DNA of 64,000 bases from Paracoccaceae bacterium (GTDB taxonomy: Bacteria > Pseudomonadota > Alphaproteobacteria > Rhodobacterales > Rhodobacteraceae), in the NCBI GenBank assembly GCA_021775315.1, contig JAJFIC010000039.1, forward strand, positions 1 to 64,000, in the 5' to 3' direction. Shown here piece after piece: positions 17,284 through 25,983 of the stretch. Made by a program: the position numbers and the translations under genes. Each line of letters opens with the position of its first letter. Position 1 is the first letter of the stretch. The notes under the pieces were generated by a model. It made no database searches. It saw only the letters and a program-made list of their open reading frames with translations, and was not told the origin of the DNA.

Positions 17284-18510
17284 TCACTCATAGCTCCTTT
17301 GATCGTCAATGACCTTGCCGTCATTGGGAAGGGAGCCAGGTGCAACCAATACCACATTTGCACGCAGTTTCAGAGTCTCAAGAACCGATTTTCCAAAACC
17401 TTCTGCATCGCCAGACAAAGTTTCGATCTGAACCGTCATCGCATCCTGTTCGCCGTTGCGTGTCGCAATGACCCGCGCCTTGCCAATTTCGTCATGCTGC
17501 GCCACCAGTGCGGCGACTTGTTCAGGGCGAACGAACATGCCCTTGATCTTGGTGGTCTGATCGGCGCGACCCATCCAGCCCTTGATACGCATGTTCGTGC
17601 GGCCACAGGGGCTGGTGCCCGTCAGAACCGCCGACAAGTCGCCGGTTGCAAAGCGGATCAACGGATAGTCGCGGTTCAGTGTGGTCACGACAACCTCGCC
17701 AACCTCGCTAGCAGCGACAGGGTTGCCAGTGCCGGGGGTCACAATCTCGACGATCACATTTTCGTCGATGATCATGCCGTCCTGTGCTGCACTTTCATAG
17801 GCGATATTGCCCAGATCAGCCGTGGCATAGCTTTGCAAACACTGAACACCACGATCGGCATATTCAGCCCTGAGCGATGGAAACAACGCCCCGCCACCAA
17901 CCGCCGCACGGGTGATCCGCGACAAATCAACGCCCATCGCGTCGGCCTTATCTAGGATCATTTTCAAATAATCAGGTGTGCCTGCATAGGCCGTCACCCC
18001 CAGATCAGCCGCCGCGCGGACCTGCAATTCGGTCTGCCCGGTGCCGGCTGGAAACACGCTGGCCCCAACGGCTCGCGCGCCGTTTTCAAAAATCATGCCC
18101 GCAGGGGTCATGTGATAGGAAAAACAGTTCTGCACGATATCACCGGCACCAATGCCGCAAGCGTGCAAAAACCGCCCCATCCGCCACCAATCATCTGTGG
18201 TCCGGCCCGGTTCATAAATCGGCCCGGGGGATTGGAACAGATGCTCAAACTGATGCGCCGCCAATGTCGTGAACCCGCCAAAAGGTGGGTTTTCCGATTG
18301 GGCGCGGCCCAGTTCAGATTTGCGCAAAACCGGCAAGCTGGACAGATCAGCGCACGATGTGATCGCCGCGGCGTCTACCCCGGCCAACATAGCGCCAACA
18401 GCCAAAGCCTGCGATTGCGCCCGCGCGATCTGTGTCGGCAAAATGGTCGCTATATCAGCGTCCCGTGCGTCGTCAGACCGGGTTTCTAAGTCGTCAAAAT
18501 AGGGTTTCAT
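17284..18510 (-). CDS. PaaK-like adenylate-forming CoA ligase
   Basis: A 408-residue member of the phenylacetate-CoA ligase family, which activates a carboxylic acid as acyl-AMP and then transfers it to CoA. QSYATADLGNIAYE matches the adenylate-binding motif, RFATGDLS the YRTGDL-like motif, and GRADQTTKIKGMFVRPEQV the PaaK C-terminal signature. The Ser/Thr/Gly phosphate loop (SSGTTG) is replaced by FQSPGPIYEPG. It starts in the stop of livF (TGATG overlap at 18508-18512). Position after a HAAT importer suggests it activates the imported acid. The substrate is unproven and phenylacetate is only one option. Confidence 0.75.
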   Translation of the reverse strand: MKPYFDDLETRSDDARDADIATILPTQIARAQSQALAVGAMLAGVDAAAITSCADLSSLPVLRKSELGRAQSENPPFGGFTTLAAHQFEHLFQSPGPIYEPGRTTDDWWRMGRFLHACGIGAGDIVQNCFSYHMTPAGMIFENGARAVGASVFPAGTGQTELQVRAAADLGVTAYAGTPDYLKMILDKADAMGVDLSRITRAAVGGGALFPSLRAEYADRGVQCLQSYATADLGNIAYESAAQDGMIIDENVIVEIVTPGTGNPVAASEVGEVVVTTLNRDYPLIRFATGDLSAVLTGTSPCGRTNMRIKGWMGRADQTTKIKGMFVRPEQVAALVAQHDEIGKARVIATRNGEQDAMTVQIETLSGDAEGFGKSVLETLKLRANVVLVAPGSLPNDGKVIDDQRSYE

Positions 18511-19334
18511 CAGCTCAGCCAACGCTTCCGGCGGCGATAGGATCGGACGTCACGAAATGACTTCCGCCCTTCTTCCGACATGCCCAGATAAAATTCTTTA
18601 ACGTCCGGGTTTTCACGCAGATCATTAGCAGGGCCGTCCATTACAACCCGACCACTTTCAAGGATATACCCGTAATGAGAATACCTAAGCGCCACATTGG
18701 TGTTCTGCTCGGCCAACAGGAAAGACACGCCTTCCTTTTCGTTCAGATCTTTAACGATGCCAAAAATTTCTTCGACCAATTGCGGGGCCAACCCCATTGA
18801 CGGCTCATCCAGAAGGATGGTTTCAGGCTTGGACATCAGCGCGCGGCCAATGGCAACCATCTGCTGTTCGCCGCCCGAGGTATAACCAGCCTGCGATTTT
18901 CGCCGTTCTTTCAGACGCGGGAAATAGGTATACACCAGTTCCAGCGCAGCATTCGTCGCAGCCTTGCCATCCTTGCGCGTATAGGCGCCGGTCAGCAGGT
19001 TTTCTTCGACGGTCAGATGTTCAAAACAGTGACGGCCTTCCATCACCTGAATAACACCGCGATTGACCAGCTCGGCAGGGTTCAGATCGGCAATCTCGTC
19101 GCCACGATATGAAATCGAGCCTTTGGTCACCTCTCCACGCTCGCTGCGCAGCAGATTTGAAATCGCTTTGAGTGTTGTGGTTTTGCCAGCACCGTTGCCG
19201 CCCAACAAAGCGGTGATACCGCCTTTTGGAACCGACAGGCTGACGCCCTTCAGCACAAGGATCACGTGATTATAGATCACCTCGATATTGTTGACCTCTA
19301 GCAGGGTCTCTTGGGTTTTTCCGGCGTCCAACAT
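18510..19334 (-). CDS. livF: branched-chain amino-acid-type ABC transporter ATP-binding protein LivF
   Basis: One of the two ATPases of a HAAT-family importer. The 274-residue protein has Walker A GGNGAGKT (residues 45-52), the TSGGEQQM signature and Walker B TILLDEPSMGLAP, in LivF-like wording. It ends in a basic tail (YRRRKRWLS) beyond the usual end. It is separated from livK by a hairpin region and overlaps the PaaK-like gene. Together with LivG it powers uptake through LivH and LivM. Confidence 0.9.
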   Translation of the reverse strand: MLDAGKTQETLLEVNNIEVIYNHVILVLKGVSLSVPKGGITALLGGNGAGKTTTLKAISNLLRSERGEVTKGSISYRGDEIADLNPAELVNRGVIQVMEGRHCFEHLTVEENLLTGAYTRKDGKAATNAALELVYTYFPRLKERRKSQAGYTSGGEQQMVAIGRALMSKPETILLDEPSMGLAPQLVEEIFGIVKDLNEKEGVSFLLAEQNTNVALRYSHYGYILESGRVVMDGPANDLRENPDVKEFYLGMSEEGRKSFRDVRSYRRRKRWLS

Positions 19335-19359
19335 GGTGTCACTTCACTGTGAAAGGGTG

Positions 19360-19394
19360 GTTTCCGGCGCGAACACGATGTTCCGCGCCGGAAC
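19360..19394 (-). other. intercistronic hairpin between livK and livF
   Basis: TTCCGGCGC-GAAC (19362-19374) pairs with GTTC-C-GCGCCGGAA (19380-19393) with one bulged base. In the direction of the operon no T tract follows, so it is more likely an mRNA-stabilising or attenuating structure behind the binding-protein gene than a full terminator. Confidence 0.55.
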
Positions 19395-19449
19395 TTTTTT
19401 AGTCAGAGCGCCCGCGCATCAGATGCGGGGCAACCCGGCGATAGCCGGA

Positions 19450-20736
19450 TTAGTTACAACGCTCAGTGATGTTGTTTTCAGCTGCATAAGCTGCCGAATC
19501 TTCAGCGATCAGCGCATCAATCACCGACTTGTCAGACTGAATCCAGTCAGTGATCAGGTTCCACGTTTTCGCGGACGCATCCCACTGCTGAACTTTACCC
19601 AGGCCAGAACCACCGTGGTTTTCACAGGTGTTTTTGAATTCCGGGCCAAAATCAGCCATACCAAGTGCTGCCATGCTGGCTTCGGTCATTTCCAGTGCTT
19701 CCATCCCGTCGCGCATCATTGCAGGCGTGATTTGTGCGACACCGTGGATTTCCTGAGCTTTCCTTGTAGCTTCGACAGCCAACAGAGCGGCGTAAAGACC
19801 ACGGTTATAAAGAACCGTTTTCATTTGGTCGCCACTGCCTGCAGCTTTGCCAGCGTCATAGACGTGCTTTTGCAGATCGGCATAGATCGCATAGTCGCCG
19901 CCTGGGTTAGCAAGCGCGAGCGCCTTATAACCGTTTGCACCGTCGCCAGCTGGCAGAACGTCATTTTCAGAACCGGACCACCAGATACCGATGAAATGAT
20001 CCATCGCGAAACCGATATTCGAGGCTTCCTGAATGGCAACCTGGTTCATAACACCCCAGCCCCACATCAGCACATAATCAGGGCGCTGTTGACGGATTTG
20101 CAGCCACTGCGATTTTTGCTCTTGGCCTGGATGATCAACCGGGATCAGCATCAGCTCATAGCCGTGCATTTTTGCCAGTTCTTCCAAGGTCCGGATTGGC
20201 TCCTTACCATAGGCCGAGTTGTGGTACACAAGGGCAATCTTCTTGCCTTTGATGTCGCCACCTTCTTGGTCCATGATGTGCTTAACGGCAATAGATGCGC
20301 CATCCCAGTAAGTCGCAGGATAGTTGAACACCCACTCAAACACTTTACCGTTCGCAGCAGACGTCCGGCCATAACCCATCGAGTGTACAGGGATACCGTC
20401 AGCAGATGCTTTTGGAATCAGCTGATAGGTAATACCAGTGGACAGCGGTTGATAGATCAGCGCGCCTTCGCCCTTAGTGGCCTCGTAGCATTCAACACCT
20501 TTCGCGGTGTTATAGCCGGTTTCACATTCCAGCAATTTGGTTGGAACGCCGCCGATGCCGCCATCACGCTCGTTCATCAGCGTCATGTAATCTGCATAGC
20601 CATCCGCAAACGGAATGCCGTTCGCAGCATATGGGCCTGTCCGATAGCTCAACGATGGGAACACAAGGTCCGCCATCACTGGGCTTGCGGCCGTCAGGGC
20701 CACCGCAGCGATTGCTGCCAGTTTGGTTAGTTTCAT
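19450..20736 (-). CDS. HAAT-type periplasmic substrate-binding protein
   Basis: A 428-residue exported binding protein. The signal peptide MKLTKLAAIAAVALTAASPVMA ends around residue 22. The mature part begins DLVFPSLSYRTGPYAANGIP and has the two-lobed LivJ/LivK-type organisation, with GKKIALVYHNSAYG in the middle. ATG 20736 is behind GGGAGGA. It is longer than a typical leucine-binding protein (about 370). Relatives of this size serve aromatic acids, short amides or other carboxylates, so a branched-chain amino acid should not be assumed. It is the only extracytoplasmic receptor in the operon. Confidence 0.88.
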   Translation of the reverse strand: MKLTKLAAIAAVALTAASPVMADLVFPSLSYRTGPYAANGIPFADGYADYMTLMNERDGGIGGVPTKLLECETGYNTAKGVECYEATKGEGALIYQPLSTGITYQLIPKASADGIPVHSMGYGRTSAANGKVFEWVFNYPATYWDGASIAVKHIMDQEGGDIKGKKIALVYHNSAYGKEPIRTLEELAKMHGYELMLIPVDHPGQEQKSQWLQIRQQRPDYVLMWGWGVMNQVAIQEASNIGFAMDHFIGIWWSGSENDVLPAGDGANGYKALALANPGGDYAIYADLQKHVYDAGKAAGSGDQMKTVLYNRGLYAALLAVEATRKAQEIHGVAQITPAMMRDGMEALEMTEASMAALGMADFGPEFKNTCENHGGSGLGKVQQWDASAKTWNLITDWIQSDKSVIDALIAEDSAAYAAENNITERCN

Positions 20737-20807
20737 GTCGATTCCTCCCTTAGGTTACGACTGTTGGTGCGCCGGGATTGGCCCGGTCGCTGGTAGTTTG
20801 GCCTGCC

Positions 20808-21884
20808 CTAGTGCGGGAAAGGCCAGAGACGCATTTTTTCCTTGATGATACGCCAGAGCTGCGCCAGCCCGTGCGGTTCAAGGATCAGAAAAGTAATAAT
20901 CAGACCCCCGACAATAATGAACTCGAAATGTGCCGCGATGTCAGTGGGCCATCCCATGCCGCCCACCAGAACGTTCTTAAGCAAGACCGGCATAAGCACC
21001 AGAAACGCCGCCCCGGCGAATGAACCAAGGATCGAGCCAAGGCCGCCAATGATCACCATAAACAACACCAGAAACGACTGGGTGATGCCAAAGGCTTCGC
21101 CAACTTCGACCGCCCCAAGATACACTGTGAAATACAATGCACCGGCTATGCCGATAAAGAACGACGAGACCCCAAAGGCAGACAGTTTTGCCTTAAGCGG
21201 GTTCACACCGATGATCTCGGCCGCGATATCCATGTCGCGGATCGCCATCCAGCTGCGGCCCAGTGTTCCGCGCGTCAGGTTCCGGGCAATCCAGGCAAGT
21301 AAGATAACAAAGGCCAGACAAAACAGGTATTTGGCCGAGGGCGACGTATTCGGCCCCGTGATGATGTACCCCAACAATGTACGCTCGGGCGCGTTGATCT
21401 GACCAGATGCTGAATAGTTATAAAACCAAGGCACTTTGTTGAACAACCAGACCAAAAAGAACTGCGCGGCCAATGTTGCCACAGCCAGATAAAACCCTTT
21501 GATCCGCAAGCTTGGCAAGCCAAACATCATACCCACGGCGGCTGTTACAAACCCCGCAAGAATGACCACGAAAAAGATGTTGAGGTCAGGAAAGGACGTC
21601 ATCAGCTTGTAAGAGGCATACGCCCCCACAGCCATAAACCCACCCGTACCAAGCGAAACCTGACCACAATACCCGGTCAGGATATTCAGACCCAGAACCG
21701 CGATGGCATAGATCAGGAACGGCACCAACACAGCGTTGGCGGCATACGAAGTGATGAAAAACGGCACCACCAATACGGCCACAAGCAGGATGACAAAATA
21801 CCCAATGCGATCCAGTCTGATCGGGAATGTCTGGCTGTCTTCGGAGTAAGTCTTTTTGAAATCCCCGGCTTCACGATACCACAT
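20808..21884 (-). CDS. livM: HAAT ABC transporter permease LivM
   Basis: A 358-residue inner-membrane permease with about nine to ten hydrophobic segments. LTGYCGQVSLGTGGFMAVGAY is the LivM N-domain hallmark, and SAFGVSSFFIGIAGALY followed by GGLGSILGSFAGAAF is the conserved coupling region. It starts five bases after the livH stop. It forms the translocation pore with LivH. Confidence 0.92.
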   Translation of the reverse strand: MWYREAGDFKKTYSEDSQTFPIRLDRIGYFVILLVAVLVVPFFITSYAANAVLVPFLIYAIAVLGLNILTGYCGQVSLGTGGFMAVGAYASYKLMTSFPDLNIFFVVILAGFVTAAVGMMFGLPSLRIKGFYLAVATLAAQFFLVWLFNKVPWFYNYSASGQINAPERTLLGYIITGPNTSPSAKYLFCLAFVILLAWIARNLTRGTLGRSWMAIRDMDIAAEIIGVNPLKAKLSAFGVSSFFIGIAGALYFTVYLGAVEVGEAFGITQSFLVLFMVIIGGLGSILGSFAGAAFLVLMPVLLKNVLVGGMGWPTDIAAHFEFIIVGGLIITFLILEPHGLAQLWRIIKEKMRLWPFPH

Positions 21885-21889
21885 TCGGT

Positions 21890-22888
21890 TTACACCCTCT
21901 CAATAATCTTGTCGCCAAACAGACCTTGCGGCCGGAAGACGAGGAACACCAGCGCCAGCATATAAGCAAACCAGTTTTCGGTTGCACCACCCAGGAACGG
22001 CGCACCGATCAGGAATTCAAACAGTTTCTCACCGACGCCGATAATCAAGCCGCCGACAATGGCACCGGGGATTGACGTAAAGCCCCCAAGCATCAGAACC
22101 GGCAGTGCCTTAAGCGCGATCAATGACAACGAGAACTGCACGCCGCTTTTTGCGCCCCACATGATCCCGGCGACTAGCGCCACAAACCCGGCAATCGACC
22201 AGACAATCACCCAGATCGCGCGAAGCGAAATACCAACCGACAAAGCCGCCTGATGGTCATCCGCGACAGCCCGAAGGGCCCGGCCAGTTTTGGTGTATTG
22301 CGAGAACAGAACCAACGAGATCACCAGAACTGCGGCGAAAAAGGTCGCCCAAATGTCCAGCTTGTCGATGTAAAAACCATAAAAACCGTCACCGCCAAGC
22401 ACTTTGGATTTCGCTTCCAGCCAAAGGCTGCCACCCTGCGGCAGACCGACATCAAGCTTTTTGATTTCCGACCCCCACATCAGATCGCCGAAACCTTCCA
22501 TGAAATAGGCCAGACCAATGGTCGCCATGAACAGAATAATCGGTTCCTGATTGACCAGATGCTTCAGAATGTAACGCTCGACAATAATGGCAAACAACAC
22601 CATCACGCCCGCTGCAAGAAGGATCGCTAGAAACGCCGGAACGTGCCAGCCGAAATGGTGAATATCCGTACCGAAAACGGCGTTGATAAGATGCGAAAAT
22701 GGCACCTGACCGTTTTGAATGCCAACCAGTGTCAGGGCTGCGAACAGCGCCATAACGCCTTGGGCATAGTTGAAAATTCCCGAAGCCTTGAAGATCAGAA
22801 CAAAGCCAAGCGCGACCAGCGAATACATCACGCCAGCCATCAGGCCGTTGATCGTGACCTCTATTGCAAACAGTAACTGGTTAGGCAT
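21890..22888 (-). CDS. livH: HAAT ABC transporter permease LivH
   Basis: A 332-residue inner-membrane permease. NGLMAGVMYSLVALGFVLIF and FNYAQGVMALFA are the LivH N-terminal signature, and LGGFTSIPGAIVGGLIIGVGE is the C-terminal coupling loop. ATG 22888 follows AAGGGGCGC. A 107-base gap separates it from livG; that gap holds no gene or obvious terminator. It pairs with LivM. Confidence 0.92.
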   Translation of the reverse strand: MPNQLLFAIEVTINGLMAGVMYSLVALGFVLIFKASGIFNYAQGVMALFAALTLVGIQNGQVPFSHLINAVFGTDIHHFGWHVPAFLAILLAAGVMVLFAIIVERYILKHLVNQEPIILFMATIGLAYFMEGFGDLMWGSEIKKLDVGLPQGGSLWLEAKSKVLGGDGFYGFYIDKLDIWATFFAAVLVISLVLFSQYTKTGRALRAVADDHQAALSVGISLRAIWVIVWSIAGFVALVAGIMWGAKSGVQFSLSLIALKALPVLMLGGFTSIPGAIVGGLIIGVGEKLFEFLIGAPFLGGATENWFAYMLALVFLVFRPQGLFGDKIIERV

Positions 22889-22995
22889 TGAGCGCCCCTT
22901 TCGTCAACGATTTACGTTGCGTGTTATTGGTTTTCAGGCACGCCATTTGCCCGAACATTGGACCTGCGTGATGCAGTTGGGAAGCGAGGCTAAAA

Positions 22996-23811
22996 TCAGT
23001 CATGCGAAACCCCAAGATAGGCATCAATCACCTCTTGATTGGCTCGCACTTCGGCTGGTGTACCGTCGCCGATTTTCTTGCCGTAATCCATCACGACAAC
23101 CCGATCCGAAATATCCATGACCACGCCCATATCGTGTTCGATCAGCGCGATCGTGGTGCCAAATTCATCGTTCACGTCCAGAATAAAGCGGCTCATGTCC
23201 TCTTTTTCTTCAACGTTCATCCCGGCCATAGGTTCATCCAGCAACAACAGCGAAGGTTCCGCCGCCAGTGCCCGCGCCAGTTCGACCCGCTTTTGCAAAC
23301 CATAAGGCAGACGCCCGACCGGAGTCTTCCGGATGCTTTGAATTTCAAGGAAATCAATGACTTCCTCGACCTTCTCGCGGTTCACTGTTTCTTCGCGTTC
23401 CGCCGGACCCTTCCAGATCGCCTGCAAAATCATGTTGGATTTCATGTGGGTCAGCCGCCCGGTCATGATATTATCCAGCGTTGACATGCCGTTGAACAAA
23501 GCAATGTTCTGAAACGTCCGCGCAATGCCCTGACGGGCAATCGCGTGCGGCTTCATTGCTTGGCGACGTTCGCCTTTGTACCAGATTTCACCATCTTGCG
23601 GATGGTAAAACCCGTTGATCACGTTCAACATCGACGACTTGCCGGCACCGTTCGGGCCGATAATCGCGCGGATTTCACCCTCGCGGATATCAAACGAGAT
23701 ATCTTCAATCGCCGTCACCCCGCCAAACCGCAGCGTGATGTTTTTCATCTCCATCAGAACGCCGCCAATCGTGCGCCCGTCCGGGGTTGTGTAACTGTCG
23801 TCCAAGCTCAT
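22996..23811 (-). CDS. livG: HAAT ABC transporter ATP-binding protein LivG
   Basis: The second ATPase of the importer, 271 residues. Walker A is GPNGAGKS (residues 52-59), the Q-loop region is GIARTFQNIALF, Walker B is LLLLDEPMAGMN, and the switch His lies in ALIEHDMGVVM. An N-terminal extension of about 20 residues precedes MEMKNITLRFGG, where an internal start is also possible. The annotated ATG overlaps the acyl-CoA synthetase stop (ATGA at 23808-23811), supporting the longer form. Confidence 0.92.
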   Translation of the reverse strand: MSLDDSYTTPDGRTIGGVLMEMKNITLRFGGVTAIEDISFDIREGEIRAIIGPNGAGKSSMLNVINGFYHPQDGEIWYKGERRQAMKPHAIARQGIARTFQNIALFNGMSTLDNIMTGRLTHMKSNMILQAIWKGPAEREETVNREKVEEVIDFLEIQSIRKTPVGRLPYGLQKRVELARALAAEPSLLLLDEPMAGMNVEEKEDMSRFILDVNDEFGTTIALIEHDMGVVMDISDRVVVMDYGKKIGDGTPAEVRANQEVIDAYLGVSHD

Positions 23812-25772
23812 GCTGCTTCTGCCCTTCGCGGGAAAACATTCGCATCCCGTATCTGCAAATTCGCCGAGATCGAGCCCTTGCGGCCATCCTCGTACGTCAC
23901 TTCGGTCTCTGTGTGAATTTCGCCAACATCACCGTTCAGCGCGACTATCAGATCGTTGTACTTTTCGTCCACGATCCGGCGACGCACCTTGCGCGTGCGG
24001 GTCATTTCGCCATCATCCGGGTCAAGTTCCTTGTGCAGGATCAAAAAGCGGTGGATCTGGCAACCGTTCAACATCGGGTCGTTGGCAAGCGAGGCGTTCA
24101 CCTCTTCAACGTGACCCTGAACCGCATCCAGAACCTGAGCGTTGCCCGCCAGTTCCTGATACGAGGCGTAGCCGATATTGTTACGCTCGGCCCAATTGCC
24201 CACAGCCTCAAGATCAATATTGATAAAGGCCACGCATTTGTCGTTGTTGGCCCCGAACAATACCGCTTCCAGAATGTTGGGATAGAATTTCAGCTTATTT
24301 TCCACATACTTCGGGGCAAACATGCTGCCATCGGCCATTTTGCCAACATCTTTGGCCCGGTCGATTATTTTCAGATGCCCGGTATCTTCTTCAAAGAAAC
24401 CTGCGTCGCCAGTTGCCACCCAACCATCAGCATCTTTCGTCGATGCCGTTGCTTCGGGGTTTTTGTAATATTCCACAAAAGTACCAGCCGACCGGTAATA
24501 AACTTCGCCAGTGTCGTCGATTTTGATCTCAACGCCGGGTGCCGGAACGCCCACGGTGTCGGCGCGCACTTCGCCATCTGGCTGAACCGTCACATAAACC
24601 GACGCTTCGGTCTGGCCGTAAAGCTGTTTCAGATTGATGCCAAGCGAGCGATAGAAGTCAAAAATCTCAGGCCCGATCGCCTCGCCCGCTGTATAGCCAA
24701 CGCGCACGCGGGTCATACCCAGCTGATTTTTCAACGGCCCGTAAACAAACATGTTGCCCAAAGCGTATTTCAGACGGTCCATAGTGCCGACAGGCTTGCC
24801 GTCCAGCATATCACCGCCAACCGCCTTGGCATGATCCATGAAATAGCGGAACATCTTTTGCTTGAAATTACTGGCGTCCTCCATCCGGATCATCACGGTG
24901 GTCAGCAAGCCCTCAAAGAACCGGGGCGGTGCAAAGAAATACGAAGGTCCGATTTCTTTCAGGTCAGCCTGCATTGTCTCTGGGCTTTCAGGACATGCGA
25001 CGCAGAACCCGGTCCAATAACATTGCCCGACCGAAAAGATGAAATCGCCGACCCATGCCATTGGCAAATAGGCCAACACCGAATCCCCGACATTCAGATT
25101 GTCAAAATCAGCCGAGGTCCGGGACGCTTCGATGATCGACCGGTTTGACAGAACCACCCCTTTGGGCCGCCCTGTAGTGCCGGATGTGTACAGCATGACA
25201 CAGGTGGTGTCGTAATCTTGTGTCGACATCCGTTCGTTCAAGATCGGTTGCAACCGGTCATGACCGGCGCGGCCTTCGGCCTGAATGTCGCGGTACGCGT
25301 GCAGCGTGGTGTGGTCGTATTTCCGCATGCCGCGTGGTTCAAGATAAACCACCTGCTCAAGACCCGGCAATTGGTCCTGAACGTCCAGAACCTTGTCGAC
25401 CTGTTCCTGATTTTCCGCAATGACAAATCTGGCCGAACAATGATCGAGCACAAAAGCCATCTCATCTGCGACAGCATCTTGATACAAAGGCACGGGCACT
25501 GCACCGGTGCATTGAACGGCAACCATCGCCCAATAAAGCGCGGGGCGGTTGCGCCCGATAATGGCGACGTGATCGCCCGGCTTCAGGTCGATCGCAAGCA
25601 AGCCCAGCGCCAAGGCGTTCACCTCTTCGGCGACCTCAGACCAGCTCCAGCTTTGCCAGATGCCAAATTCTTTTTCGCGACTTGCAGGTTTGTCACCATG
25701 CAGATCGGCATTCCGGGCCAGCAATTTTGGTATCGTATCCAAACCGTCTGTCGGCGCTATTTTAGTTGTCAA
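23808..25772 (-). CDS. long-chain-type acyl-CoA synthetase (AMP-forming), first gene of the HAAT operon
   Basis: A large AMP-dependent synthetase of the ACSL type that activates a carboxylic acid to acyl-CoA. The phosphate loop is LYTSGTTGRPKG, the adenylate motif is YGQTEASVYV, the hinge region is WVATGDAGFFEEDTGHLKIIDR, and the C-domain follows. An ATG exists at 25787, but GGGAGGA sits inside its second and third codons at ideal distance from TTG 25772. I therefore place the start at the TTG (654 residues). It is the leader gene of the acs-livG-H-M-K-F-paaK-caspase operon, so the importer substrate is probably activated on entry. Confidence 0.88.
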   Translation of the reverse strand: MTTKIAPTDGLDTIPKLLARNADLHGDKPASREKEFGIWQSWSWSEVAEEVNALALGLLAIDLKPGDHVAIIGRNRPALYWAMVAVQCTGAVPVPLYQDAVADEMAFVLDHCSARFVIAENQEQVDKVLDVQDQLPGLEQVVYLEPRGMRKYDHTTLHAYRDIQAEGRAGHDRLQPILNERMSTQDYDTTCVMLYTSGTTGRPKGVVLSNRSIIEASRTSADFDNLNVGDSVLAYLPMAWVGDFIFSVGQCYWTGFCVACPESPETMQADLKEIGPSYFFAPPRFFEGLLTTVMIRMEDASNFKQKMFRYFMDHAKAVGGDMLDGKPVGTMDRLKYALGNMFVYGPLKNQLGMTRVRVGYTAGEAIGPEIFDFYRSLGINLKQLYGQTEASVYVTVQPDGEVRADTVGVPAPGVEIKIDDTGEVYYRSAGTFVEYYKNPEATASTKDADGWVATGDAGFFEEDTGHLKIIDRAKDVGKMADGSMFAPKYVENKLKFYPNILEAVLFGANNDKCVAFINIDLEAVGNWAERNNIGYASYQELAGNAQVLDAVQGHVEEVNASLANDPMLNGCQIHRFLILHKELDPDDGEMTRTRKVRRRIVDEKYNDLIVALNGDVGEIHTETEVTYEDGRKGSISANLQIRDANVFPRRAEAA

Positions 25773-25867
25773 ACCTGTTCCTCCCATTCGCTGGTTCCCC
25801 GCCAGCGCGACCGATCAGCGCCTACGCACGAATCCGCCATGATTTTGACATCTCATTCCTGAAGGTC

Positions 25868-25903
25868 AATTGATACGTGAGTTTTTCATAAATGTATCGA
25901 ATT
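25868..25903. promoter_or_regulatory. inverted repeat between the HAAT operon and the kinase gene
   Basis: AATTGATAC (25868-25876) and GTATCGAATT (25894-25903) form near-perfect 9-bp arms around a 17-base A/T-rich spacer. It lies in the 211-base divergent intergenic region, so it could be an operator for either transcript. No regulator is assigned. Confidence 0.4.
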
Positions 25904-25983
25904 GTTACAAAGCACCCGGATTAATGCCGCATCTGGTCAAACCTATGAATTCAGTGATAGCGAAAGGGCGATAGGAGCGAAGT

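Noticed and set aside
19288-20730. 480-codon open frame on the plus strand opposite the receptor gene
   Set aside because: It is the antisense of a clear HAAT binding-protein gene; the product is His/Arg/Phe-rich with no family features. Long antisense frames arise from the codon bias of this GC-rich genome.
23787-25148. 453-codon plus-strand frame opposite the acyl-CoA synthetase
   Set aside because: Antisense shadow of a gene with full AMP-binding motifs; no ribosome site or homology features.
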